This document shows positions 11,601 through 23,400 of a DNA stretch of 64,000 nucleotides, one piece after another (the stretch's first letter is position 1; each line of letters starts with the position of its first letter). This DNA is from Salvia splendens (lineage: Eukaryota; Streptophyta; Magnoliopsida; Lamiales; Lamiaceae), in the NCBI RefSeq assembly GCF_004379255.2, contig NC_056041.1, positions 5,270,001 to 5,334,000 on the forward strand, in the 5' to 3' direction. The position numbers and the translations under genes were made by a program. A model generated the notes under the pieces. It was not told the origin of the DNA. It worked only from the letters and a program-made list of their open reading frames with translations, and searched no databases.

Positions 11601-13449
11601 CTTTGGCACTTGGTGTGGAGCTAAATGAATCAAAAGAATGTTTGCTTCGGGTCTTCTTCTTTGGTATACGCATTGACTGTGAAGAATCCTTGAAAGAAGC
11701 AGAAGATGCAGCAAAAGTGAAACCACCTGAGAAGATATCTGGTGAACTTTTGCTATGTTCAAACTGAGTCCCTCCATCACTGTCTTGTCTCTCAATTTTA
11801 TAACTGGAGCTCGCTTCAGTGTCTGCTGTAGTGTAAAAGGAGTCAGTTCTATAATCTAACTCATCAGCTGCAGACTTAAAGCTTTCAGTCTCTGGCCCTG
11901 AAATAGCATCTTCTTCATGACTGTCAACACTAATAGCATCATTCCCACGAGATGCAGATTGTCTATCTTGCCCTTCATTGTCTTTTATATCATATTCATT
12001 TATATGCATTCTTTCTGTTGCCGAAACCAGTACTTCATCAGCAATATCACACGAAACATTTGGATATGAGTCTACCGAAGAATTGTTTTCACCATGACAA
12101 GAGGACTCCTCTGATGCCACAGAAGTCTCTCTTGAATATGTGTTACTAGCCAATGTTTCTTCATATGGAGAGAAGTCCATAGGCGAATATTGCTCGGAAG
12201 ATTCAGTATTCTGATGCATTGTTTCTTGAAAGACAAAATCACTATGGAACTTCAGTGGAACCTGTGCAGGAGTCTTGGATTTGCCCTTCTTTTTTCTTAA
12301 TGCAGTGTCCTTTACTGGTTCTCTCTTTGCATCTAATTTCCTACTCATACCAAAAAATGAGTGCGCTCTAGGATCCGGTGTCTTGAACTCCACATTTTGT
12401 GCCTGCATATTATCCAGTTTGCTAGAAGAACCAAAACCAAATGGCCTGTCACCTCCGTCCACAGATGGCATCTCTGGGACACCCACAACTGGTGTGTGAT
12501 GAATGCCACCGGATGAGAACATCGGCAACGATGTTGTACTCCTTTCATTCATAAACTTCAGATTAGTACCACTATTCTCGCTCTTCAGTTCAGCCTGAAA
12601 AGTGAATCTTGAACCAAACAACCCCGAACTGTTGTCTGAGCCTACATTGCCTAAATTCCTAACCGGCACATCATCCATATTTTCCACATCGCTTGTTTTA
12701 GTTTTAAGATGATCAGAACCGTCACTACCTGCATTAGTCCTATTCAAGCCCACTGGCTGATCGGCATTTCCACTGAACTCAAACACGAAAGCATTCTCGC
12801 CTCTAGAGCTAACATCAGCAGCATTCACATTCACAGAATCTGATAGAGGATCTTCAATTTTAAAGCTTTTCATCTTTTCCGTAAGCAACACATCCGCACT
12901 GCCACCTAAAGACGTCCTATCACTTCTGTCATAGCTACTATTCGTGGAACCATCTTCCACATTCAGTTTCTTCATCTTATAGGGAAGCTCCTCCATGATT
13001 CCACCGCTTAATTTACTAAAACGTTCGCTTTCAATGCACAGCCTTCTCATATCCTCAGGCAATTCAGAAACCACACTCTCATCAATGCCACGGAAGCTCT
13101 GATCCCTGCCACTCGAATGCACATTACTACTTTCCTCATTCGTACCATTTGAATACCCCATTTCACTATCAATTTTCATCCTCCTCATTTCCTCCTCCAA
13201 ATTATTATTGACAAAACCATCATTCGACCTAAAAACATGTCCGTGACCCGCATTTTGCTGATTATGTTCAAAATTGGGTTTAGCTCCGCTAAAGCCAGGA
13301 TCTTCCTGGCCCACGCCCAACTGCGATACGGATCGGAACAAATTGGGGCGGTTACCGGTCATGGGTTTCCGGAGCTTGGCCATTCGAGGAGGCCGCAAAG
13401 GACCGCCGGCGGGCTTCGACGAAGAGCTAAACCCGAAACCCGGATCCAT
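5643..13449 (-). CDS. TPR and DnaJ-domain co-chaperone, 1245 aa, 11 exons
   Basis: Exons, 5' to 3' on the minus strand: 13449-11393, 11230-10991, 10055-9926, 9164-9012, 8917-8676, 8583-8517, 7804-7598, 7093-6861, 6388-6310, 6234-6097, 5834-5643. All introns are GT-AG and the sum is 3738 nt. Residues 1-680 are Ser/Asn/Asp-rich, probably disordered, with an FGFSSSSKP start and a basic KKKGKSK patch. TPR units begin near 686 (GNQAYAKGDFSKAEDYYTQG) and recur in exon 7 (GNEAYKSGKHSEAVEHYTAA). A C-terminal J domain spans about 1107-1190 and has an intact HPD motif, which stimulates Hsp70 ATPase. The layout and length match the Arabidopsis TPR15/TPR16 (At2g41520/At5g12430) type, as recalled from memory. 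Introns 2 and 3 each carry a MITE. The start is the first ATG of the long exon 1. Confidence 0.9.
9734..9907. mobile_element. Stowaway-like MITE in intron 3 of the DnaJ-TPR gene
   Basis: Left end TACTCCCGCACTCCACAAAA and right end TTTTGTGGAAGGAGGGAG are inverted repeats of each other with few mismatches. About 174 bp, non-coding, entirely intronic. Confidence 0.75.
10185..10411. mobile_element. Stowaway-like MITE in intron 2 of the DnaJ-TPR gene
   Basis: Classic ends: TACTCCCTCCGTCCC on the left and GGGACGGAGGGAGTA on the right, with TA at both edges. The subterminal segment ATATGCAC / GCATATTCTTGTGGGACGG is also inverted, and near the right end the motif GCATATTCTTGTGGGACGG occurs twice (about 10349 and 10385). 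Length about 227 bp. Confidence 0.9.
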
Positions 13450-14305
13450 TTCGATCCAAAATCCCGGCAGAATCTAAACCTTTTATCGCCGACGATACAA
13501 TTGAATAACTCGAAATGCGGATAGAAAAATCTGACCGTTGGAACAGTGCGGCGGTGGCGCTTCGGCGTCAACGGTGGCTGGTATCATAGGTCATCTAATC
13601 GGACGGCTATAGATGATCGGCGAATAGCGGTCGTCCGATTGAGGAAGAAACTGGAGGAACTTGGGGGAAAATCAAATAGTGGGAGGCTAACTTGATGATT
13701 ATTTAGGGATCAAAGAAGAGTTGATAAAAAAAGAGAGCAAATTTTCTGTATAATCATTGTTTTTATTAATCTTTCACTGTTTAATTTGAGGAAATGGAGA
13801 TATGTGGTAATTAAACACACGTAATGTGCTTATTATTATAATTGTAGTCATTTTTTAAAATTATTCTAAACTCAATTTTAAATTTAAAAATCTAAAAAAA
13901 AGAGAGTTACTAATACAATTTAGAATAATTATACGAGCACGTAATGTTCTCGATCTTTAAGGATTTGACCTTTTTTTAACTGCGGTAAATATACACCCAA
14001 CATTATTAAAACAAGGTAATTGTAATTTAATTAAATTTACTTCTAATCAATTTCACATGGATTGTATGTTAATGCAGTGAGGTAGTTTTCTTTCTTGTTG
14101 AATTTTTAAAAGATTTTGAAAATCAACATGACAATATTTTGTAAATTGTAATTTAAATTTTATTGTATCCACAATATCAACATCTAAATGGTAAATCAGT
14201 CATTGATTAGTGACCAATTGTTTTTCAATTAACTCAATGGGTGTGATTGGGCTATAAATAGATGTGCCTCAACTATAATTTCGGCCCAAAAGCCTCAAAA
14301 CAACG
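13450..14305. other. Promoter side of the DnaJ-TPR gene and AT-rich intergenic DNA
   Basis: About 13450-13640 is moderately GC-rich and is the likely 5' UTR and core promoter of the DnaJ-TPR gene (minus strand). The rest up to the copia remnant is AT-rich, with no gene seen. Confidence 0.4.
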
Positions 14306-15329
14306 TTTTTTAGACCTGGGTAAGTAGCTTCACTGATCCATCATGGGCCATTAGTCTAATATCTCCAATGCCTTTAATAGCATGCTTGATCATTCCCCAG
14401 CATCACAGACCCCGTTGTCTCAATCAAATTCTCAAACCATCCCTTGTTGGAGTATATGTGAAAAGTGCAACCGGAATCCATTATCCAAGAATTCTCAATT
14501 CCACCACTCACAACATTCATAATCTGAGGTGCATCTGTTTCTTCAGCCAGATCAGCTTGATTGTGGGCAGCATTTTCTTCATTTTGCTTCCTCTTCCATG
14601 AGTAGCAATCTTTCTTAAGATGCTCAGGCTTCTTGCAATAATGGCAACTTCTAGTTTCTTTCCCTGAACCATCATTTTACTTCTGATATTAGGGCTTTTG
14701 ATTCTGACTGAAATTCTTCTTCTTGCCTTTGAATCCTTTCACATTCAAGGCCTGACTCCCTGCTTCTTGGCCTGTATTGGACTTCCTCCGTTCCTTTGAT
14801 TTGAGAGCACACTGCACCTCCTCCAAAGTAATAGTCTTCTCCCTGCCATACAACATGGCATCCCTCAGATGATCGAAGGTCTTAGGCAGGGCACTGAGGA
14901 GAATGATGGCTTTGTCTTCATCCTCAAGCTTCACATCAATATTTTCTAAGTCATCCACAACCTTGTTGAACTCATCTAGCTGCTCAGCAAGGCTTCTATC
15001 TTCATGAATCTTGAAAGAGTAGAGCCTTTGGTCATGTAGAGAGATTCAAGTTTCAGCCATACTCCCGCTACACTCGTTTCCTTGGATACATCCCTCAACA
15101 CGTCGTCGGCCAAGCACAGAATGATCACACTATGAGCCTTTTCATTCATCTCTTCCTTCTTGGCTAGAGACTTCTCATCAGGATCAACTTCTTCTTTCCC
15201 CTTTCCAGCATCGGTCTTGATAGCATCTCCAAGACCTTGCTGCACCAACAACGCGCGTATCTTGATGCGCCATAACCCAAAGTTGTTCTTGCCAGAGAAC
15301 TTTTCTGTTTCAAATCTTGTAGTAGCCAT
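14306..15329 (-). pseudogene. Broken copia gag and protease start
   Basis: Gag packages the element RNA and protease cleaves the polyprotein. The start (MATTRFETEKFSGKNNF) is at 15329. The reading frame is lost near 15030, where a deletion removes residues after the LYMTK segment. It resumes as RLYSFKIHEDRSLAEQLDEF, then meets stop codons at about 14690 and 14676. A complete CCHC knuckle (CHYCKKPEHLKKDC) follows near 14600-14645, and then the protease motif WIMDSGCTFHI near 14490. Past a further stop the similarity ends. It cannot make a full polyprotein. Confidence 0.87.
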
Positions 15330-15420
15330 TTCTTCGAACACTTGATGTGCGAAGATCACACACTAGAAATCTGCACAAATGGATCAATCTTCCTTCCTCT
15401 TCCTACAGGACGGCGCCACT

Positions 15421-15890
15421 TGTTATGAAACGAGGAGAGTGAAATCAGCAGAAAAAGCAACGAACAAGAAAATGACTTGAGGGATTTTACGTGGTTCGAT
15501 CGTAAGATCTACATCCACGGGCAAGAGAAAATGATTCACTATATTTGTGATATTTGCAGAGCTTTACAATCAATCAAGAACACACTATAATACTCAACAC
15601 CTCTAATCTAATTCTAAGCCAAGAACTAATCAAGTGAAGGATCTGGAGACTCTTTTCTTGAAGAACTAACTGGCTAACTGAAATTGAGAAGTGCAGCTCT
15701 CAATCTCTTTTATACTGCTTCCTTCAATTTTCAACAGCTCTCGAAAGAGCCCAAGCTCAGTCAGTTAGAACAACAACTTACTCCAGCTGCTCAAATTGAT
15801 TGAAGCCACCGAGCCAATCTTAGCCCTTGATTTCATCTCTCTACATCCGACGATCTTGGGCCGATATGAGATTACTTTCTAACACTAACA
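15421..15890 (-). repeat. Copia LTR, 470 bp
   Basis: On the minus strand it runs from TGTTAGTGTTAG to TTTCATAACA, so the ends are the short inverted repeat TGTTA/TAACA. It lies about 90 bp upstream of the gag start. A second copy is not present in the window. Confidence 0.8.
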
Positions 15891-17228
15891 ATTATGAAGT
15901 TGTGAGATACTTCATAATAACATGTAATAATTATGTTCACATGCGGTGAATGGTAAAGTCCACATGTGCTGCCGTCTTCAGTAGCTTGCCTCGCCTCCTT
16001 CAGTAGCTTGCCTCGCCTCTTGTAGATGACTTGGATCTTGGAATTTTTTTTGAACGTTATTGTTGGCTTTGGGCTTGATTTGGGCCGAGTTGTACTTATT
16101 ACTTTTTGTTTTTTGACAAATGCAAATATCATTGTCAATGGCGAATCCAGGATATAAAACTCGTGGGGTCGGACATAGTACAAAATATAATATATTATAC
16201 GGAGTATATATTTTATTAAAATAATTATTTATTTTCAATCATATTTAAATGGAATATTTTTTGAAAGAAATACATTTTAATTTAAGTAATAGCATTACTC
16301 CTATCTTTTACTATATACAATACAATAGTTAATTTGTGATATTAACATGGAAGGGAAGGAGTATCTTTTACTATATACAATAGTTGATTCTCACAAATTT
16401 ATTGTTTGTATTTTAAAGTATTTTAATTTAAATATACATGTCATGTAATTTACTATATGTATAAATTGGTATTCAATATATTGTATTTTTTATGACTTAA
16501 TATGTGATAGGAAATAGACTGAATATTCATAACACCAAATTTGAAAATTGATAATATTAGTACTAATGAACATAAATAATAATGAATATATTATACAGAT
16601 TTGATGATTTTCAAATAAAAAATATTCAAGAAGAAGTAGCATTAACTATTTTTTTTATTTAAGCCTAAATCCCCACTATCTCAATTTTTAAGCCCAAATC
16701 GACAGAATCGGATCTCAAAACACGGTCCATCTTCTTCCCCAAATTTTTTTCTTCCACAAAATTCTCAGCTCTCCTCTTTCTTTGTTCCAAATTTCTTATC
16801 GAAATCTTATAAATTTTTTTATCTACGGTGATGATGTACATGTATATCTCTTCTCTTCTTTGTCTCTCTAATTTTTAGTTTCATTGTCTTATCTCCTTCG
16901 GTTCTATGGAGAAGGCTGTCGAGGGGTCGGAGGCAGGGATTTTTAGGGTCGGCGGGCCGTTTCAAACGATCATCGGCATGGACTCATATCCATGTGCACC
17001 ACTATTTTAAACGTCAGTCGATACTGCAATAACTTCCCACAACTATACTCACCATGATAAAATGACATGATGAGCTGATCATTCATGCTCTTTATGCAAT
17101 GGACTACACGCCAATAATTAGAATAAACTAATTTACTTCGAATCAAGATGTTCAAAGGTGTTCTCAAATGAGAAAAATTTTGGATTATATTGGTGATTTC
17201 TAAGCAATTCAAAATTGACGAAAACAAA
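15891..17228. other. Intergenic; small tandem repeat at 15976-16020
   Basis: No gene recognised. CAGTAGCTTGCCTCGCCTC occurs twice in tandem at about 15980-16020. The remainder is AT-rich apart from a G-rich patch near 16905-16965. Confidence 0.5.
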
Positions 17229-17299
17229 TGCGCATCCAGGGAATCGAACCCTGGTCAGTACCGTGGGAGGGTACTATGATACCACTACACCAGATGCGC
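17229..17299 (-). tRNA. tRNA-Gly (anticodon CCC)
   Basis: The 71-nt minus-strand sequence folds as a cloverleaf. The acceptor stem pairs GCGCATC with GATGCGC, with discriminator A. The anticodon stem GTACC/GGTAC encloses the loop CTCCCAC, giving anticodon CCC. The internal promoter boxes are TGGTGTAGTGG (A) and GGTTCGAATCC (B). A TTTT run about four bases downstream can serve as the Pol III terminator. It decodes GGG glycine codons. Confidence 0.95.
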
Positions 17300-20200
17300 T
17301 TTGTTGTATATTGATGTTATGTTAATTATATTTAAACACTTTGTCACAGATAATTTTTGTTGAATAATTGTTGGTGATTATGCTTGCTTATAAAAAGAAT
17401 TATATGTAGTGATTTATTAGATGATGACTCGTTACAAACAATTTGTAGGAATTACAGATTACAAATCAAATCATTTGAATTTCTTTTTGGCCTTGTGGGT
17501 ACGATGAAACAAAAGAACCAACAAATAAAGGATACTTTATCTCATCCAACAATACAATTAGCTTCATTTCTTTTGCCTTTTTTTTCTGCATTTAATAAAA
17601 CATTATCGGGTACAAGAATCGTGTTCTTGTTAAAAAGACAAATGATAGATGGAGAATTAATGAAATAACGAAATTGACAACTATTAATGGAACAAGAGCT
17701 TTAGTAACACTCACGCAGAGGCTTCAATAATACTCCGTAGTTTAATAAATGTATATACTTTTCAACTGATAGCTACCCTTCTTTCAATTTGACCTATGCA
17801 ATTTAACAATTCATCATCATATTTTAAAAAATATATATATATATATATATCTAAATATTGGTTGGCATTCAAATCTTTTTGCTGATGAACAAAGTCTAGG
17901 TAAATCAATATACACTATTAATACTAAGTTTCGGACTTCTAATCGATTAGGTTATACCCAAATTAGTATTTGGACCAATGAAAATGGATTGAAACTAATC
18001 ATATTTCCAAATTTTGAAACCGGATTCTTGAAATAACTTGACATAACCATGCAATCCAATTTGGAATTTCGGTTCGGTTATGCTAACACTCAACTAGTTT
18101 TTATACTCATTAAGATTAAAAAAAATGCAGTGACCCTCGAGCATTGTATTCCCTGAAATTATGCACCGGAGTTTGCATTAAAGCGAATCAAAATTATCTT
18201 GTATTAATTTGGTTGATTCCCACAATTAAAATAACACTCTACCAATTTGAATATATGCCATCATTTATTTATTTATGGAATTAATTCCATGAAATTAACC
18301 AAAAAAATAAATAAAAAATAGTGCCGCTCCCGAGCCGGAAGGGGCTAGCTTATAGGAATGGACCACATAGAGTGGTTGGAGTATTTTTCAAGATAATGTA
18401 TATTTTTAAGAAATTACGAATTGTTTGAAAAGTTTAATTAGTACTATAGTATATTGCATGTTTCATATGGAGATGCAGAGATGTTCCAATGATTTACTTT
18501 TAGCATATGTTGTTGGAATCTTGCTCTTTAGTTTTTTAGCTTTTTATTCATGTAAAGGCATATAGGTTTCTTACCCATATTCTCTAGGTTTTCACATTTT
18601 TACGTCAAATAAAATACGCCCTTAAAATATAGTACTAGTACTATATATAGATTAATGAAATCTTTTAGACAAATTGGGTCATTGTGACAAGTTTGAATAA
18701 AATTATAGTATAAGTATATATTTGATGAGAAGGCAATTAAAGATTGATTTTAGCGTTAAGTATATGATTTATATCGTACACATTTATATTATTAATATTA
18801 CTATTATTAATTCTATATATGTTGTAAATTGTTTAGTCGTAGCCATGATAATGATTTGGTATCAAAAAATTTGTGGTCCAAACTATAGAAATGGCTCGTG
18901 AAGTCAAGACTGAACTTTCAACTTAATTTTGTGACATTTTATTTATAGGCAATTATTTGAGCTACTTATGTGCATACGTATATGGGAAGGAATATGACAA
19001 AGCTTTCTTAGTCAAGTCATAAAACATTTGATGCAAGGTCCCAACAAATTAATCATTTTGAAAAGTAACTGATTCAGGTGATCTTAAATAATTCATTTTC
19101 ACTTTCTTGGTGTTATGAATAAGTGACATTTTTGGTTTTATGTTTGTCCCTTATTAATATGCCGGAGATTTTGTTTGTCGTGGCAGCATGTGTAATAAAG
19201 TTGCAAATACATGACAGAGTCTCAGCTAATTTATGTTGAAATGAATGGAATATGTGTGATCGAAGGAAATGATCAAAGCTAATTGCTCTGTAAGAAAATA
19301 CATCAATCAAGATAATCGAGTAAAAAAATTGTTTTACCTTCCGTAAAGTTGAAGTCTTTATAAACACTCGAATGTAATAGAATTGATTATCCAAACATAA
19401 TAATACTATAATGTATAGTATTACAATTCTTCAAATCTTTTATGCATTAAACTTTTTTATCCCTACATTATAATCTATCATTGCATCAAAGCCACTAACA
19501 ATATATGAATAATGACTAATTCATTTATTGTAATACTTATATTATGAACTAGTCCAATTTAAATTGAACTAACTCATAAGTATAAGCAAAACTGTCAATG
19601 ATGAAATCTGAAATGCCCTTTGACGTGAATCAAAATTGTCAACTAAGATGAGTTTCTTGATAGAATTTACACTATTAATTAAATTGCAAAAGATCTTTGA
19701 AATGAGAAAATTTTCAATTATAAATGAATAAGCTCCATGATACTAGTATAAACTAGTATATATTAATAAAAATGGTTGAATATAAATACTCCATAAACCA
19801 TTTATCAAACGGCTGCAAGTTAAGTATAAAAAAATTGATAATCAACTTAAGGACAAGTGTTGGAACGAAGAGAATATGTGTGATTGAAGAAAACTACAAT
19901 TATAATATATTTCAGAAATGAAGAAATTAATCTATACCAATAAAAAATCAATCAAGTTAAATAAGGATTATTTACTTTTATTCAAAATAAAATTGAAGTC
20001 TATATAAAGAGTTGATACAATAGAGTTGATCACCTAATTTTTATCTATTGCCATTAATTGTAAAGTATAATTATTTATAGAGGGCTGAAGATCAACTATT
20101 TGATCCGTTTAACTAATCAAAATTTAAATGGCAAATGACAGTTATACCCATAGAAATGGATCAAACAACTATACCATCCTTTTTAACCAATTAATTAAAA

Positions 20201-20464
20201 CAAATATTCGTCATATATTAATCAAACCCTTTTCTTCCCTCGTAAATTCCCACTATGGTGACATGAATATATATACTACCTTCGTAGTTTTAAAACGCAC
20301 ACAACTCTTCGTGAAGAAAATCGATCATAGTAAACATTCAAAATCAAGAATATTATTCAATTTTAATGATCAACCTCTTTCTATTTTGTTTATTAATTCG
20401 TTACACATTTTCAGGTCAGAAATGGGGTGTTGATCTCAAAATCAAGACAAACTAGCAACAAGCT
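17300..20464. other. Intergenic and promoter region upstream of the ABCB gene
   Basis: AT-rich. A (TA)n tract lies at about 17829-17850. An open frame at 17384-17668 has no recognisable domain. Two diverged direct copies of a segment of about 165 bp occur at about 19245-19400 and 19870-20035. Each contains ATATGTGTGAT(C/T)GAAG, a T-rich stretch, GAAGTCT(T)TATAAA and a TAGA(A/G)TTGAT motif. The second copy ends 430 bp before the ABCB start codon. Confidence 0.55.
20001..20008 (+). promoter_or_regulatory. Possible TATA box of the ABCB gene
   Basis: TATATAAA about 457 bp before the ATG, within the second copy of the upstream duplicated segment. The transcription start is unknown, so this is only a candidate. 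Confidence 0.3.
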
Positions 20465-23400
20465 ATGGCCGAAGTTGGCCCTTCCGACGAGCAACAATCT
20501 CCAGAAAATGCCAGCAGCCGGAGAGAAATCTCCGAGAAACAGAGCAAAGCCGTCGAAAAAGTTGCATACTACAAACTCTTTTCCTACGCAGACGCCACAG
20601 ATTGGGCGTTGATGGTGATCGGAGTCATAACATCCGTGGCGAGCGGTTTGGCGTTGCCGCTCATGACTTTCCTCTACGGAGAATTGGCCAACGCGTTCGG
20701 CCACAACGTCGGTAACCAAGCCGTTGTCCATGAAGTCTCCAAGGTACTATAAAATCTCCATAGCATTTTCAGCCTGACCCTAAGGGAAAATTAGGCCGCG
20801 ATGATTCAAACAATGTTAAAGTGATATATGATGATTGAATTTGTGTAGGTGGCCTTGAGGTTCTTTTATCTTGCCTTGGGGTCAGGAGTAGCTGCTTTTT
20901 CTCGTAAGTATTGAAAACAATTACTCCTTCACAACATAAACAATGACTAATATATTTGTGCATTTTGTTTGTTGAATATCGGCAGAGGTATCTTGCTGGA
21001 TGATCACCGGAGAAAGGCAGGCTGCTCGGATTCGAAACTTATACCTCAAATCTATACTGAGGCAAGACATTGGATACTTCGACAAAGAGACAAACACAGC
21101 ACAAATTGTGGAGAGGATGTCTAGTGATACTGTTATCATTCAAGATGCCATGGGAGAGAAGGTCAAATTAACCCTCATTTATAGTTTATCGTAGGCTAAA
21201 TGGTCGATTTTGTCCCATCGTTTGTGTTTACCAGAACTATAATGCTAAACAATCTCAGGAGTCTTGACTCTTTTCATACAGATTGGGAAGCTGATACAGC
21301 TTCTATCATCATTTGTTGGAGGCTTCATCATAGCTTTTGCAAGAGGATGGCTTCTCACTCTTGTTCTTATCTCTGTGATCCCTGCCCTCGTCGTTGCAGC
21401 TGCTTTCATGACAATTGTGTTGACAAGATTGGCATCCCGTGGCCAGACGGCCTACACAGAGGCCGCTCTTTTGGTTGAGCAGACAATTGCCTCAATAAGA
21501 ACTGTAACAGCAAGATTTTTCCTCTGATCATCACATGTGGAGTAGTATTTCTTTGGACCATGAAAATTGTCATCATATCTAATGCAGGTAGCGTCTTTCA
21601 CTGGGGAGAGGCGAGCGGTTGACAGATATGAAAAATCTCTGCATAAAGCTTATAAAGCCGGCGTGCAGGAGGGCTTGGCCGCGGGATTAGGCTCTGGAGT
21701 TTCTATGTTGGCCCTCTACTGCAGTTACGCGTTGGCGGTCTGGTTTGGGTCCAAAATGATCATTGAAAAAGGCTATACTGGAGGCCATGTTTTGAACATC
21801 ATGATGGCTATTCTGTTGGGATCATTGTAAGTTTTTCTCCTAATTTTGCAGACGTTTACTTTTCATGATTGATAAGATACATAGTTGTCTCATATATTAA
21901 AGGTACAACTAAAGAGAAATGCAATCTTATGTTCCAGTTTCTTGGGGCAAATATCCCCGTGCTTGAGTGCATTCTCAGCCGGCCAAGTTGCTGCTTTCAA
22001 AATCTTCGAGACGATAAACAGGAAACCAGATATCGATCCCTACAGCATAGACGGTCGCGTTTTGGAAGACATAAAGGGGGATGTAGAGCTCAGGGATGTG
22101 GATTTCAGCTATCCATCAAGGCCAAATGATATGATCTTCAGTGGCTTCTCTCTGAGAGTAGCAAGTGGGATCAAACTGGCCTTGGTTGGGGAAAGTGGGA
22201 GTGGGAAATCAACCATTATTAGTCTTGTTGAGAGGTTCTATGATCCACAGAGAGGTGAGATTTTGATTGATGGGATCAATATCAAAGAGTTTCAAGTGAG
22301 GTGGATTAGAGGGAAAATTGGTCTAGTAAGCCAAGAGCCCGTGCTGTTCGCCTCGACAATAAGAGACAACATTGCCTATGGCAAGGACGGGGCGTCCCTC
22401 GAAGAAATCAGAGGCGCTGCAGAGCTTGCCAATGCTGCTAAGTTCATCGACAACCTTCCTCAGGTAAGACAATTAATAATCGAGAATCGGATTACTTTAT
22501 AAGACCAGTGCCTTACATATCGACTAGTAAGACTTTTATGAAGTTGATGTGGGACAAATTGGATTTTTGTGTATGTGTTATAGGGGCTTGACACGATGGT
22601 CGGGGTGAATGGAACTCAGCTCTCGGGAGGGCAGAAGCAGAGGATAGCGCTAGCCCGAGCGATTATAAAAGACCCGAGGATTCTGCTACTGGACGAAGCC
22701 ACAAGCGCTCTTGATGCAGAGTCGGAGAAGATTGTGCAGGAGTCGCTAGACAAGGTCATGATAGACAGGACCACCATCATCGTTGCCCATCGCCTAACCA
22801 CGGTGAAGAATGCGGATTCCATTGCCGTGATCCGCGACAGAAAAATTGTTGAAAAAGGTATAATCATCAGTAACACTGTAACAATAAAAAAAATGTTATG
22901 CTACATAATTTATGCGCGTATTATCGAATTATATTAAATTACACGATTATTTGTATGGTCAGCCATGAATAGTAAACGCTCTAACCGTGTAGGTACACAT
23001 TCGGAGCTAATCCAAAATCCACACGGACCCTACACTCAACTAACTCAACTTCAACAACTCGAAATACAAAACCCCGAAGCCGACACCAACGAAACCTCCG
23101 GCAGCCACCGCTACTCGTCGTCATTGGAAACGGGCAACAGCGCCCGCCATCCCTTCAACACAGAGACGACAGAGGCAGCGCCACAAACCACGCCCGACTC
23201 AACAAAGCCCAACTTCTCCCTCTACCGCCTCGCCCTTCTGAACAAACCCGAGCTCCCGGCGCTAATCCTGGGGTCCACCGCCGCGGTATCAAACGGCATA
23301 ATCCTCCCCCTCTTCGGCCTCCTCTTCTCCGGCGCCATCAAGAGCTTCTACGACCCGCCCCACCAGCTCCGGCGCGAGTCCAAATTCTGGGCGGGCATGT

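Larger units (their letters stand above)
14306..15890 (-). mobile_element. Ty1/copia retrotransposon remnant (LTR, gag, start of protease)
   Basis: On the minus strand the order is LTR (15890-15421), a short leader with a GGCGCC primer-site-like sequence, gag, CCHC zinc knuckle and the protease DSG. Homology fades near 14306, so reverse transcriptase, integrase and the second LTR are missing. The lineage resembles TNT1/Tork by its gag, which is an inference. Confidence 0.85.

Noticed and set aside
13237..13571. Open frames opposite the DnaJ-TPR start
   Set aside because: They are shadows of exon 1 and its GC-rich 5' UTR, with no domain.
17384..17668. 94-residue frame next to the tRNA-Gly, considered as organelle-derived DNA
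   Set aside because: I could not match it to any plastid or mitochondrial gene, and the tRNA looks nuclear; left unassigned.
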